A stretch of 11,738 nucleotides of DNA from JAJTFW01 sp964534995 (GTDB lineage Bacteria > Bacteroidota > Bacteroidia > AKYH767-A > OLB10): contig CAZHSC010000099.1 in the NCBI GenBank assembly GCA_964534995.1, positions 1 through 11,738 of the forward strand, in the 5' to 3' direction. Shown here one piece after another: positions 1-7,364 of the stretch. How positions within the stretch are numbered: position 1 is the first letter of the stretch; each line of letters starts with the position of its first letter. Made by a program: the position numbers and the translations under genes. A model generated the notes under the pieces. The model did no database searches and had not been told where the DNA came from. It was given only the letters and a program-made list of their open reading frames with translations.

Positions 1-1046
1 AGTTCGCAGGGAAGATTATCAATGGCCATCACTGTAATGGTTGAAGGGGCAAATGGTTCTTCAATACTTTCTGTGTTGGGATTGTAGCCGTAAAATTTAT
101 CTTCAATGGTACTTGCTTTCGTTGTAGAGGGTATGCTTCCGTTCAGATCACAGGTTACATCAGCAATGACACTGATATGAAACTTCGGATCACGCATCTG
201 TTCCTTTGTAAATAAAACCGGCGCTTTAGGATCCCAGTATGTACAATGAATCAGGAGATCACAAAAACTGGCATAGGAATTACCGGAAGCAAAGGTGCAA
301 TCAAATTTTTCCGGATGATGATAGAAGAGCTGATTGCTGAATACAGTCCCGTCTTTGGTCTTATAATAATCCTCCGAATGCAATTGCACATACACTGGTT
401 CACGGAAAGAATAATGCAAAAACTCATATGCGGTCACCTTTCTTAGACCAAGAACTCCCAGGGTTTCCATGGCACCATTGGCAACCCTTCCGCCTCCCGT
501 AACTACAATTTTCAAATTGGGAAGATTTATCCGTTCAAGTTCTCTAAAAACCTCCTTTTTATCATAGCAAAGATGCGCCGGTTTAAGATTGAAGAGTCCG
601 TATTTCAATCCATAGGCCATAATTCCGTTATAAGCACCAACCAAGCCTGCAAAGCGGCCAAAACCTATTATACGGTGTCCCTCTTCATCCACCAGGCACT
701 CGTAGTCTATAAGTTGTATCTTCCTATTAATTATTGCCTGTAATAATGCTTTGTTATGGGGTTGTTTTTTGATGGTATGTGAAAAGAAGAGGTACTTTTT
801 TCCGGGAATAAGCTTGTCCACAGGAATTTCCTTTACACCCATCAAAACATCACAATCCGATAAATCCTCCATGAGCTGAATGCCATGAGAATGGTATTCG
901 CTATTGGTGTAGCATCGGTATTCACAGGGCTGTACCACAATGGCAAGACCGGGAATTTGTTCAATAAGATTTTTACATTGTACGGGCGTAAACGGCACGC
1001 GCTTATCGTGTGGGATCTTTTCTTCTCTGAGGATGCCAATTTTCAT
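1..1046 (-). CDS. Saccharopine dehydrogenase / lysine-ketoglutarate reductase-like NAD(P) oxidoreductase (3' end cut off)
   Basis: The reading frame runs uninterrupted from an ATG at 1044-1046 to the left edge (348 whole codons), so the C-terminus, perhaps some 50 residues, lies outside. The fold is AlaDH/PNT-like: an N-terminal substrate domain with RVPFTP (16-21), VKE (71-73) and FFSHTIKKQ (87-95), then a Rossmann nucleotide loop GGGRVANGA (184-192). FSHTIK, the following LIDYE..VDEEG..I.GFG stretch (112-130) and the later CTYWDPKAP resemble the lysine-ketoglutarate reductase half of animal/plant AASS more than true alanine dehydrogenase. K72 and H90 are candidate catalytic residues by analogy with yeast Lys1. 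The known family reaction joins lysine and 2-oxoglutarate reductively to form saccharopine, or the reverse; which direction or amino acid applies here is inference. It follows mltG on the same strand after about 100 nt and has its own promoter-like box. Databases often label such proteins alanine dehydrogenase. Confidence 0.82.
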   Translation of the reverse strand, partial: MKIGILREEKIPHDKRVPFTPVQCKNLIEQIPGLAIVVQPCEYRCYTNSEYHSHGIQLMEDLSDCDVLMGVKEIPVDKLIPGKKYLFFSHTIKKQPHNKALLQAIINRKIQLIDYECLVDEEGHRIIGFGRFAGLVGAYNGIMAYGLKYGLFNLKPAHLCYDKKEVFRELERINLPNLKIVVTGGGRVANGAMETLGVLGLRKVTAYEFLHYSFREPVYVQLHSEDYYKTKDGTVFSNQLFYHHPEKFDCTFASGNSYASFCDLLIHCTYWDPKAPVLFTKEQMRDPKFHISVIADVTCDLNGSIPSTTKASTIEDKFYGYNPNTESIEEPFAPSTITVMAIDNLPCE

Positions 1047-1052
1047 AGTTAG

Positions 1053-1088
1053 CAAAGGTAGGCAATATACTCAGAGTATTGAACCAAA
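1053..1088 (-). promoter_or_regulatory. Bacteroidetes-type promoter for the saccharopine dehydrogenase-like gene
   Basis: Reading the minus strand, TACCTTTG (1053-1060) matches the -7 consensus TAnnTTTG exactly. A TTTG at 1085-1088 could be the -33 element, but the 24 nt spacer is slightly long. Only 6 nt separate the -7 box from the ATG, so the transcript would start at or next to the start codon. The gene could also be reached by read-through from mltG, since no intrinsic terminator is visible between them. Confidence 0.5.
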
Positions 1089-1148
1089 GTTAGGGGATCA
1101 TAATAAGCGTGATCGCTGCCGGGCAACAATTACAATTCCCGGGTTTAT

Positions 1149-2213
1149 TCAGGATTTTATTCCCCTTCTATCAAGTTCCTTTTGAAATCTCCTTGCGTTT
1201 AAAAGATGCTGATCGTATGTTTTTGCAAAAGCATGATAGCCTGAAAAGTCATCTTTCGCGCAAAAAAACATATAGTCATGTTTTGAATAATTAAGAACCG
1301 CATCAATAGAAGCGATCGAGGGCATACAAATTGGTCCGGGAGGAAATCCACTGTACATGTAGGTATTATAAGGAGAATCAATTTCTTTATGTTCATTCAA
1401 TACCCTTCTCAGCCCAAAATCCCCGGAAGCATATACCAGTGTTGGATCGGCTTCCAGTTTCCAGCCTTTCAGGTACCGGTTCATGTATACACCCGCTACA
1501 GTTGGTTTTTCATCATTTTTACGGGTCTCAAGTTCAACAATTGAAGCCAGAATACTCACCTGAACCTGAGATAATCCGATAGTACGGGCTTTCTGCTTTC
1601 TGCTGTCACTCCAGAATTTCTTATACTCTCTGGCCATACGGGTCATCAATTCCTCCGCAGAAGTATTCCACTTGAATTCATAAGTGTTGGGTATAAGAAG
1701 GCACAAACTGTTTTCAGGAGAAAAACCCATTTTTTCCAGATACTCTTTATCTTGAAAAAGAAATGAAATAGCCGCCGAATCAGCTTCAATTTTTCCTCCA
1801 ATGGCGCCGGCAAACTCGTGTATGGTCCGGATGTTATTAAAGGTTAATTTTACGGGCGTCTGCTTTCCGGAGCGCAACAGGGAAATAAGTTCCTTATTGT
1901 TCATCCCCTTTTTCACTTCATATTTACCGGGCTTGATATTTTTGGTATATTTCATCTGCTCGGCCACCCATTGAAAGGATGCACTATTTTTCAATAATCC
2001 TTGTTTTTCAAGTATCCTCATTACATCAATAAAATTTGAACCGGTAGGAATAAATACAAATCGCCCTGAAGAATTTTCAATGTCAACATTGGGTGAAAAA
2101 ACTTTGGTATAAAACGACCAGATTACTATACTGCCAGACAGCAAAATAACCATTGAAAAGGCAATGGTCAATCTTTTAAAACCCGCACTTACTTTCTTTT
2201 TTTTCTTAGCCAC
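1149..2213 (-). CDS. mltG: Endolytic transglycosylase MltG (YceG family)
   Basis: A 354-residue membrane-anchored lytic transglycosylase. The family cleaves nascent peptidoglycan strands inside the chain and is thought to set glycan length or release strands at the inner membrane. Visible features are a lysine-rich cytoplasmic start (residues 2-7), one membrane segment at about 15-35, a LysM-like region at about 50-115, and the YceG catalytic core. The core carries ASIVELET (223-230), where E227 is the probable catalytic glutamate by alignment with E. coli ASIVEKET, followed by NRYLKGWKLEADPT (245-258) and SPYNTYMYSGFPPGPI (280-295), the usual family signature. The start codon is GTG (2211-2213); no better upstream ATG exists and the K-rich start is typical of Bacteroidetes homologues. 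It is the last gene of a run beginning with dapF, 12 nt after the cytochrome gene. Confidence 0.95.
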   Translation of the reverse strand: MAKKKKKVSAGFKRLTIAFSMVILLSGSIVIWSFYTKVFSPNVDIENSSGRFVFIPTGSNFIDVMRILEKQGLLKNSASFQWVAEQMKYTKNIKPGKYEVKKGMNNKELISLLRSGKQTPVKLTFNNIRTIHEFAGAIGGKIEADSAAISFLFQDKEYLEKMGFSPENSLCLLIPNTYEFKWNTSAEELMTRMAREYKKFWSDSRKQKARTIGLSQVQVSILASIVELETRKNDEKPTVAGVYMNRYLKGWKLEADPTLVYASGDFGLRRVLNEHKEIDSPYNTYMYSGFPPGPICMPSIASIDAVLNYSKHDYMFFCAKDDFSGYHAFAKTYDQHLLNARRFQKELDRRGIKS

Positions 2214-2225
2214 AAGTGAATGTTG

Positions 2226-4262
2226 TTACAGGGTATTCAGTTTTTTCAACCCTTCTTTTAATGAAACGCTTCCAGGGTTATTTTTCAATGCCTGAATGAG
2301 CATCGCTTTAGCATCATGATTACGTCCCTCATGCATAAACGCAAGGGCTTTGTTTAGTATTGCCAACTCATAGTCAGGTTCTAAAAGCAGGGCTTTGTCA
2401 AAATAGTGATGGGCCAATTGAAAATTGCCATCCTGCAGCAAAACCAGATAACCGAGGTTACAAAGTGCTGGTGCAAAATAGGGATGTTCAGTAACAAGAC
2501 CTGAGAATATTTCTCTGGCCTCCTTATACCTTCCCATGCTTGCAAGTGCGTTCGCGTATTTATTACCGAAATCAGGATGGAGGGGAGCCAGTTTAAAAGC
2601 ATTAGCAAACCATGATATTGCCTGCTTATGGTTACCGGTGTTCAGAAAGGCTTCGGCAATCCTGTAAGATGTCCATGCATCTTTATTATCATAGGATTTC
2701 CTGTTTATTTTTTCATTGATCCCGGGCATTTTATTCACGATCGCAATGACGTTTTCATACTGACCTTTCAGGTAGTACACATGAATGAACATATGGAATT
2801 GCATTTCTATCCCGGATTCTCCAGCCAGGTTAAGAATGGCCAATGCTGAGTCCAGTAGTGATTTGTCCATTCCAAACTTTTCCACATAATTGATATAAGC
2901 CTGTGCCCTTGCGGTGGGCGGAGGATCAGGATTGTTAATACAATTAATGCCAATAAATTTCTTTACCTTATGGACATCCTCTCTTTTCGCAGGAATAGCA
3001 ATGCGATGATCATGTACGCTCACATGCGGGATATCAAGCGTACCATGCACCGGCATATGACAACTTACACAATTGGCAGCATTACCTAGATGGCTAGTGA
3101 TACTTTCCCCATCAGCGCAAAAGCCTTCATTTTTTCCATCATGACATTTCATACAGGCCTTATTGAAAAACTGCTTATCCTGGCTTTTGACACTCACGTG
3201 CGGATTATGGCAGGTAATACATGTGAGTCCGTCCTTATAAGGCTTTAATTCATTTTTATCGGCTCTGCCTGATTTTTTCATCTGTTCCCGGGTACGGACA
3301 AAGCACTTACTCATTTTTAATCTCTCAGCGTGAGAAGCCATGATATGTTCATTGTCATTGCCCGAATAAACCGGCATAAATACATTCATCACCTCTGACA
3401 ATTTCATTCCGGGCTTAAAATCAAAAAATGATCTTCCATCGTTCAATACTGCATTGCCCTGGATATGGCAGCGTTGACAAACATCAAACTGAAGGTCTAT
3501 GGGTAACTTGGAAGGATTCACAATTGAATAATCGATCTGCTTTGAAGTATCAATGAGGATACCCATTGATTTCTCACGAACATGGACACTCCCCGGGCCA
3601 TGACATCTTTCACAATCGATACCACTATACACTTTGTTGTATTTATTTTCAGAACCCAAAACAAAGTCCGGGTAGGCATTATGACATGACATGCATTCGA
3701 GGCCAATGATTCTGTTAAACCTTGAATTCTGCCCGTTCTCAAAACCGGGAGGCAGATCCCATCTTTGTTTCTGCGTATAAAAGGTCATGGGGGCCTGGAA
3801 GACGTAATGGTTACTTTCCCACATATGGGAGTTGGTATGCTGTCCTGAACCAACAATAAATTTTATAGGTTCACTTCTGGAATATACCGTATCCTTACTT
3901 GAAAGGCGAAATTCCCTGAAAAACAAACTGTCATTTTTCCAAAAGGAATGGTAATTCATATTCTTATATGAATCATAAACCGTATTTCCGGATGAAAAGT
4001 CAGCCGCACTTTTTAATCTGGACGCTTTATCAAAGGACATTCCCATGCCGGTATGTATAAAACTGGCATGCACCTGGGGGTGACATCCTTTGCAGGTATT
4101 CATACCCACATACTCTGCTGTATCCGTTAATGCTGCATAAGCGGTTCTGGCTCGTGCTGTCTCTTCCATAGATTTTCTGGAAGGGGTTTGGCAATACCAG
4201 TTTAAAACAGTAAATAGTATACAACAGAATACGGCTAAGACGTATTTTACAAAAGTTGTCAT
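2226..4262 (-). CDS. Seven-heme c-type cytochrome with C-terminal tetratricopeptide repeats
   Basis: A 678-residue exported protein. A hydrophobic segment (about 6-22) forms a signal peptide or anchor; Cys24 follows it, but NWYC is a poor lipobox. Seven covalent heme sites CxxCH occur at 57-61, 190-194, 217-221, 262-266, 348-352, 370-374 and 398-402, all intact. Their irregular spacing and the CHNPH and CHMPVHG contexts resemble the cytochrome c554 / doubled-CXXCH families. From about 525 to 670 there are about four TPR units, for example around residues 529-562, 597-632 and 633-666, which normally bind protein partners. The expected location is the periplasm or outside face of the inner membrane, with electron transfer as the role; the redox partner and substrate are unknown. 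It starts 2 nt after the acetyltransferase stop and sits 12 nt before mltG, so co-transcription is likely. No cytochrome c maturation gene is in the window. Confidence 0.92.
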   Translation of the reverse strand: MTTFVKYVLAVFCCILFTVLNWYCQTPSRKSMEETARARTAYAALTDTAEYVGMNTCKGCHPQVHASFIHTGMGMSFDKASRLKSAADFSSGNTVYDSYKNMNYHSFWKNDSLFFREFRLSSKDTVYSRSEPIKFIVGSGQHTNSHMWESNHYVFQAPMTFYTQKQRWDLPPGFENGQNSRFNRIIGLECMSCHNAYPDFVLGSENKYNKVYSGIDCERCHGPGSVHVREKSMGILIDTSKQIDYSIVNPSKLPIDLQFDVCQRCHIQGNAVLNDGRSFFDFKPGMKLSEVMNVFMPVYSGNDNEHIMASHAERLKMSKCFVRTREQMKKSGRADKNELKPYKDGLTCITCHNPHVSVKSQDKQFFNKACMKCHDGKNEGFCADGESITSHLGNAANCVSCHMPVHGTLDIPHVSVHDHRIAIPAKREDVHKVKKFIGINCINNPDPPPTARAQAYINYVEKFGMDKSLLDSALAILNLAGESGIEMQFHMFIHVYYLKGQYENVIAIVNKMPGINEKINRKSYDNKDAWTSYRIAEAFLNTGNHKQAISWFANAFKLAPLHPDFGNKYANALASMGRYKEAREIFSGLVTEHPYFAPALCNLGYLVLLQDGNFQLAHHYFDKALLLEPDYELAILNKALAFMHEGRNHDAKAMLIQALKNNPGSVSLKEGLKKLNTL

Positions 4263-4264
4263 TT

Positions 4265-4810
4265 CTAAATAATTACAGAAGGACGGATCAATTGCAGCAA
4301 TGATACGCTATGCCATTTCCCGTCATAAACAATCCAGTCCCTTAATGATCCACAGGTTCTGAATCCAACCCTGGAAAACAGCCGTAAACTCGATTCATTA
4401 GTATTATCAATGTGGCAATACAGCTGATGGAGGTTCAAGGTATTGAAACTATGCTTTACAAGGAGTGATAATGCTTCAGTGGCAAAGCCCTTTCTTCGAT
4501 ATGCCTTATTACCGATCAGAATACCTACTCCTGCTCTTCTGTGCTGGGGGTCAAAATCAAAGAGATCTATATAACCAATGGTTTCACCCGAGCCGGGAAG
4601 TTCCACAATCAATTCAATGGCAAGACGCAGCTGTTTGGAAGTATAAATATCCTGGGTTGCATTTTTATAATACTGTTCCAGTGTATATCGTGAGTAAGGA
4701 GCAAAGGTGCCGCTGACAGGCCAGATTTCAGTATCATTTTCAAAAATCATCATCAAATCAACGTCCTTGGGTTCCAATGCCCTTAATAATATACTGTTCC
4801 CTCTGATCAT
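4265..4810 (-). CDS. GNAT-family N-acetyltransferase (RimJ/RimL type)
   Basis: A 181-residue single-domain acetyltransferase. It opens with the RimJ/RimL-type start in which a short strand (SILLRALEPKD, 6-16) precedes the first helix. The acetyl-CoA loop is YRRKGFATEAL (104-114), the family's Q/RxxGxG/A motif, preceded by the strand AGVGILIG (93-100). Motif B follows as NTNESSLRLFSRVGF (136-150), the usual place where N and S contact CoA. Members acetylate ribosomal protein N-termini, polyamines, antibiotics or small amines; nothing here identifies the substrate. Its ATG overlaps the dapF stop as ATGA (4807-4810), a classic coupled junction, and its stop lies 2 nt before the cytochrome start. 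Confidence 0.88.
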   Translation of the reverse strand: MIRGNSILLRALEPKDVDLMMIFENDTEIWPVSGTFAPYSRYTLEQYYKNATQDIYTSKQLRLAIELIVELPGSGETIGYIDLFDFDPQHRRAGVGILIGNKAYRRKGFATEALSLLVKHSFNTLNLHQLYCHIDNTNESSLRLFSRVGFRTCGSLRDWIVYDGKWHSVSLLQLIRPSVII

Positions 4811-5586
4811 ACTTTTATTTTACCGTTAAAAACAAAAGCGGCAGGACCCTCCAGCCGAATTTCAGAATAGCCATCTGGAGCGATACGGAACTTTACGATG
4901 AGCGCTCCTCCTCTTGTGTTGACATGTATCTCCTGCATTTTTTCATTGCTGCGCATGGTACCCGCCACAATTGCTGAAGCCGTAACTCCTGTACCGCAAC
5001 TCAATGTTTCCTCTTCCACCCCTCTTTCGTAAGTCCTGACAAAGAGTTTTTCGTTCTGCCACTCAATAAAATTAACATTTGTTCCGGCATCTTTAAACGT
5101 CGGATTATTTCTTACAGCCCTGCCTTCCGAAAATACATCATAATTTTCAATTGCATTTACAAACCTCACAAAATGAGGAGACCCAGTATCCAGGAAAAAG
5201 TCATCCCCCATCCTTTTAACCTGCTTCACATCATTCATTTGAAGGGATATAAGACCATCGCTCAGGTACCATGCTTCATGGGAACCATCGGCAGCCCAAA
5301 ACCTGCAATTTTCTTTAACGTAATCCTTATCGATAGCGAATTGTACTGCACATCGGCCACCGTTACCACACATGGAGCCGGGCTTGCCGTCTGCATTAAA
5401 ATAAAGCATTTCAAAGTCATGGTTTTCATGTCTCATTAGCTGAATCAAACCATCAGCACCGATCCCAAATCTGCGATCACAACAGTGTTTAATAAAACCG
5501 GGCGACAAATGAACCGGATCATCCATGCCGTCAATCATTACAAAATCATTACCCGTACCCTGGTACTTGAAGAAGTCCAATTCCAT
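4807..5586 (-). CDS. dapF: Diaminopimelate epimerase
   Basis: Interconverts LL- and meso-diaminopimelate, the last step before meso-DAP goes to peptidoglycan or is decarboxylated to lysine. I place the start at the ATG at 5584-5586 (259 residues) because MELDFFKYQGTGNDFVMID is the usual DapF N-terminus; an ATG at 5632-5634 would add 16 residues with no family support. Both halves of the pseudo-symmetric fold are present, with the two catalytic cysteines C73 in MCGNGGRCA and C197 in LSCGTG. Other signatures are NADG (64-67), the DTGSPHFV strand (123-130) and YERGVEEET (186-194). It is the first gene of the operon and its stop overlaps the next start by 4 nt. No convincing promoter was found upstream; the best candidate, TATTTTTA at 5592-5599, is one base off the -7 consensus. 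Confidence 0.97.
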   Translation of the reverse strand: MELDFFKYQGTGNDFVMIDGMDDPVHLSPGFIKHCCDRRFGIGADGLIQLMRHENHDFEMLYFNADGKPGSMCGNGGRCAVQFAIDKDYVKENCRFWAADGSHEAWYLSDGLISLQMNDVKQVKRMGDDFFLDTGSPHFVRFVNAIENYDVFSEGRAVRNNPTFKDAGTNVNFIEWQNEKLFVRTYERGVEEETLSCGTGVTASAIVAGTMRSNEKMQEIHVNTRGGALIVKFRIAPDGYSEIRLEGPAAFVFNGKIKV

Positions 5587-5682
5587 TTCTGTAAAAATAG
5601 TGAAAACATTAAAATATTGCCCGGCTGATGGCACTTCGGCTCCAGTCCCTCAACCTTGGTTAAAAGACGGTTAAATTCATTT

Positions 5683-5710
5683 TTGGTTCATATTGAGGAA
5701 AATAATTTTG
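5683..5710 (+). promoter_or_regulatory. Bacteroidetes-type promoter for the htrA gene
   Basis: TAATTTTG (5703-5710) matches TAnnTTTG exactly. A TTG at 5683-5685, inside TTTTGG, supplies a -33 element at a 17 nt spacing. The predicted start near 5716 gives an untranslated leader of about 40 nt. The leader is A-rich before the ATG and has no Shine-Dalgarno sequence. The element lies in the 171 nt divergent gap between dapF and htrA. Confidence 0.65.
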
Positions 5711-5757
5711 GGCCAAAATCGTATTGTGTAAAGTATAACAATTAAAGTCACAGAAAA

Positions 5758-7215
5758 ATGAACAAGATCAGGAAATCAGCAGCGCTGCTTGCTTTTGCAG
5801 TTATTGGAGGAATTGCTGGTGCAGGGATTAACAACTATCTGCTCAAAGCAAATGATTCAGATAATTTGCACCGCGATGATTACAACAATCAAACGATGGT
5901 AAGAACCGTTCGGTTTTCAGGTAACGGAGAAGGCCCCGTAGACTTTACAACATCTGCAGAGAATACAGTCCCTGTAGTAGTACATGTTACCTCAAAATAT
6001 GCAGTTCAGCAGGGTTATCAGGGGCAGTTTTTTGACCCATTTAATTTTTTCTGGGGTAATCCTGCGCCACGACAGATGCCACAACAACAATCCACCGGTT
6101 CCGGGGTCATCATATCTGAAGATGGGTACATTGTAACCAATAATCATGTTATTGACAATGCTGAAATTGTTACCATTACACTCAACGATAAGGAAACTTT
6201 CGAAGCGAAGGTAATCGGTACCGATCCTTCTACCGACCTTGCCTTATTAAAAGTGGAAGCCAGCAAACTACCGTACATTTCCATGGGAAATTCAGATTTA
6301 GTTAAAGTTGGGGAATGGGTACTGGCAGTCGGAAACCCATTTAACCTTACATCCACAGTTACCGCGGGCATCGTAAGTGCCAAGGCAAGAAACATCAACA
6401 TACTTCCGGATCAGAAGTTCCCAATAGAATCGTTTATTCAAACAGATGCGGCCGTAAATCCAGGTAACTCGGGTGGTGCATTGGTGAACCTGAATGGTGA
6501 GTTAATTGGAATCAATGCAGCCATTGCTTCCAATACCGGTTCATATGCCGGCTATTCCTTCGCCATTCCGGTAAACATTGTTAAAAAAGTGGTGAAAGAT
6601 CTCATGGAATTCGGCGTGGTACAGCGGGGATTTATCGGTGTAAGTATCAGGGATATTGACGCTGAATTCGCAAAAGAAAAGTCCGTTAAAACGCTGGATG
6701 GAGTATATGTAAACGGTCTTACCGATGGCGGAGCAGCGGCAGAAGCAGGTATCAAAGAAGGGGACATCATTAAATCAATTAACGGAAATCCTATTAAAAG
6801 TTCACCGGAGTTGCAGGAACAAGTAGGAAGATACAGGCCAGGCGACAAAATCATGGTAACGGTGATGCGTAATAACAGTGAAAAGAATTTCCCGGTTATT
6901 TTAAGAAATAAAGATGGTAATACCAGGATTACCAAAAATGAAGCCATCAACCTGTTGGGTGCCAAATTAGAAAATGCACCGGAAAGCGAATTGAATAAAA
7001 TTGGACTGGAATCAGGAGTTAAAGTGAGCGATTTGCAGAGTGGAAAACTCAAAAGCGCAGGTTTGAAAGAAGGGTTCATCATCACATCTATCGATAATAA
7101 AAGGGTAAAATCGGCCAAAGAAGTAACCGAATACCTGGAATCCAAAAAAGGTGGTGTGTTGATTGAAGGTGTATATCCCAATGGAATTAAAGCCTACTAC
7201 GGTTTCGGCATGTAA
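5758..7215 (+). CDS. htrA: HtrA/Do-family periplasmic serine protease with two PDZ domains
   Basis: A 485-residue envelope protease/chaperone that degrades or refolds misfolded exported proteins. An N-terminal hydrophobic stretch (about 7-27) is a signal peptide or membrane anchor. The trypsin-like domain (about 60-280) carries the full catalytic triad: H130 in IVTNNHVID, D160 in DPSTDLALLK and S238 in NPGNSGGAL. A glutamine/proline-rich loop (about 83-111), like the LA loop of DegP, precedes the core. PDZ1 covers about 290-380, with GVYVNGLTDGGAAAEAGI and GDIIKSINGNPI; a more divergent PDZ2 covers about 395-480. Two PDZ domains and the length fit the DegP/DegQ subgroup, which form trimers and larger cages. 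It is a single-gene unit between its own promoter and a strong terminator, divergent from dapF. There is no visible sigma-E-type or CpxR-type control site, which would not be expected in this phylum. Confidence 0.96.
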   Translation: MNKIRKSAALLAFAVIGGIAGAGINNYLLKANDSDNLHRDDYNNQTMVRTVRFSGNGEGPVDFTTSAENTVPVVVHVTSKYAVQQGYQGQFFDPFNFFWGNPAPRQMPQQQSTGSGVIISEDGYIVTNNHVIDNAEIVTITLNDKETFEAKVIGTDPSTDLALLKVEASKLPYISMGNSDLVKVGEWVLAVGNPFNLTSTVTAGIVSAKARNINILPDQKFPIESFIQTDAAVNPGNSGGALVNLNGELIGINAAIASNTGSYAGYSFAIPVNIVKKVVKDLMEFGVVQRGFIGVSIRDIDAEFAKEKSVKTLDGVYVNGLTDGGAAAEAGIKEGDIIKSINGNPIKSSPELQEQVGRYRPGDKIMVTVMRNNSEKNFPVILRNKDGNTRITKNEAINLLGAKLENAPESELNKIGLESGVKVSDLQSGKLKSAGLKEGFIITSIDNKRVKSAKEVTEYLESKKGGVLIEGVYPNGIKAYYGFGM

Positions 7216-7235
7216 TTTGTGCGAATAAAAAAATC

Positions 7236-7274
7236 AAAGGAGATTGTTTCACTCAGACAGTCTCCTTTTTTTAT
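7236..7274 (+). terminator. Intrinsic terminator after htrA
   Basis: AAAGGAGA (7236-7243) pairs with TCTCCTTT (7261-7268), and the stem continues inward through 7248/7256 with two G-T pairs, leaving a 7 nt loop. A T-rich tract (7266-7275) follows at once. It lies 20 nt past the htrA stop and separates htrA from the sigma gene. Confidence 0.9.
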
Positions 7275-7286
7275 TTACTGAAGCGC

Positions 7287-7318
7287 TTGGAATTTCCGGA
7301 TTTAAAATTCTATATTTG
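7287..7318 (+). promoter_or_regulatory. Bacteroidetes-type promoter for the primary sigma factor gene
   Basis: TATATTTG (7311-7318) is an exact TAnnTTTG box. TTGG (TTG at 7287-7289) is placed 21 nt upstream as the -33 element. The predicted start near 7324 gives a leader of about 40 nt before the ATG at 7365. The sigma gene would thus carry a promoter of the class its own product is expected to read. Confidence 0.65.
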
Positions 7319-7364
7319 TTTTACACAAAGCCAGAACAATTTTCAGAAGTGACAAATCACAACT

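Noticed and set aside
246..446. Plus-strand 66-codon frame near the left edge.
   Set aside because: It is a shadow of the saccharopine dehydrogenase-like gene, which reads continuously on the other strand.
1119..1142. GC inverted repeat CCGGG...CCCGG downstream of mltG, considered as a terminator.
   Set aside because: The stem is only 5 bp around a 14 nt loop and neither strand has a following T-tract. At most a weak hairpin.
2197..2204. T8 run near the mltG start considered as a slippage site.
   Set aside because: It encodes the lysine-rich cytoplasmic tail that is usual in this family and has no obvious functional consequence.
4189..4200. Cys24 of the cytochrome considered as a lipoprotein lipobox.
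   Set aside because: The preceding residues NWY do not fit L-[AS]-[GA]-C, so a simple signal peptide or membrane anchor is more likely.
5592..5599. TATTTTTA on the minus strand as a dapF promoter -7 box.
   Set aside because: It misses the final G, lies 5 nt from the ATG and has no supporting -33 element; too weak to list as a feature.
5587..5634. Longer dapF start giving a 275-residue protein.
   Set aside because: The extra 16 residues do not resemble DapF, and the family N-terminus (FFKYQGTGNDFV) begins right after the internal ATG at 5584-5586.
6552..7181. A 209-codon open frame on the minus strand inside htrA.
   Set aside because: It is antisense to an unambiguous protease with PDZ domains, shows no domain of its own and is explained by the codon pattern of the sense gene.
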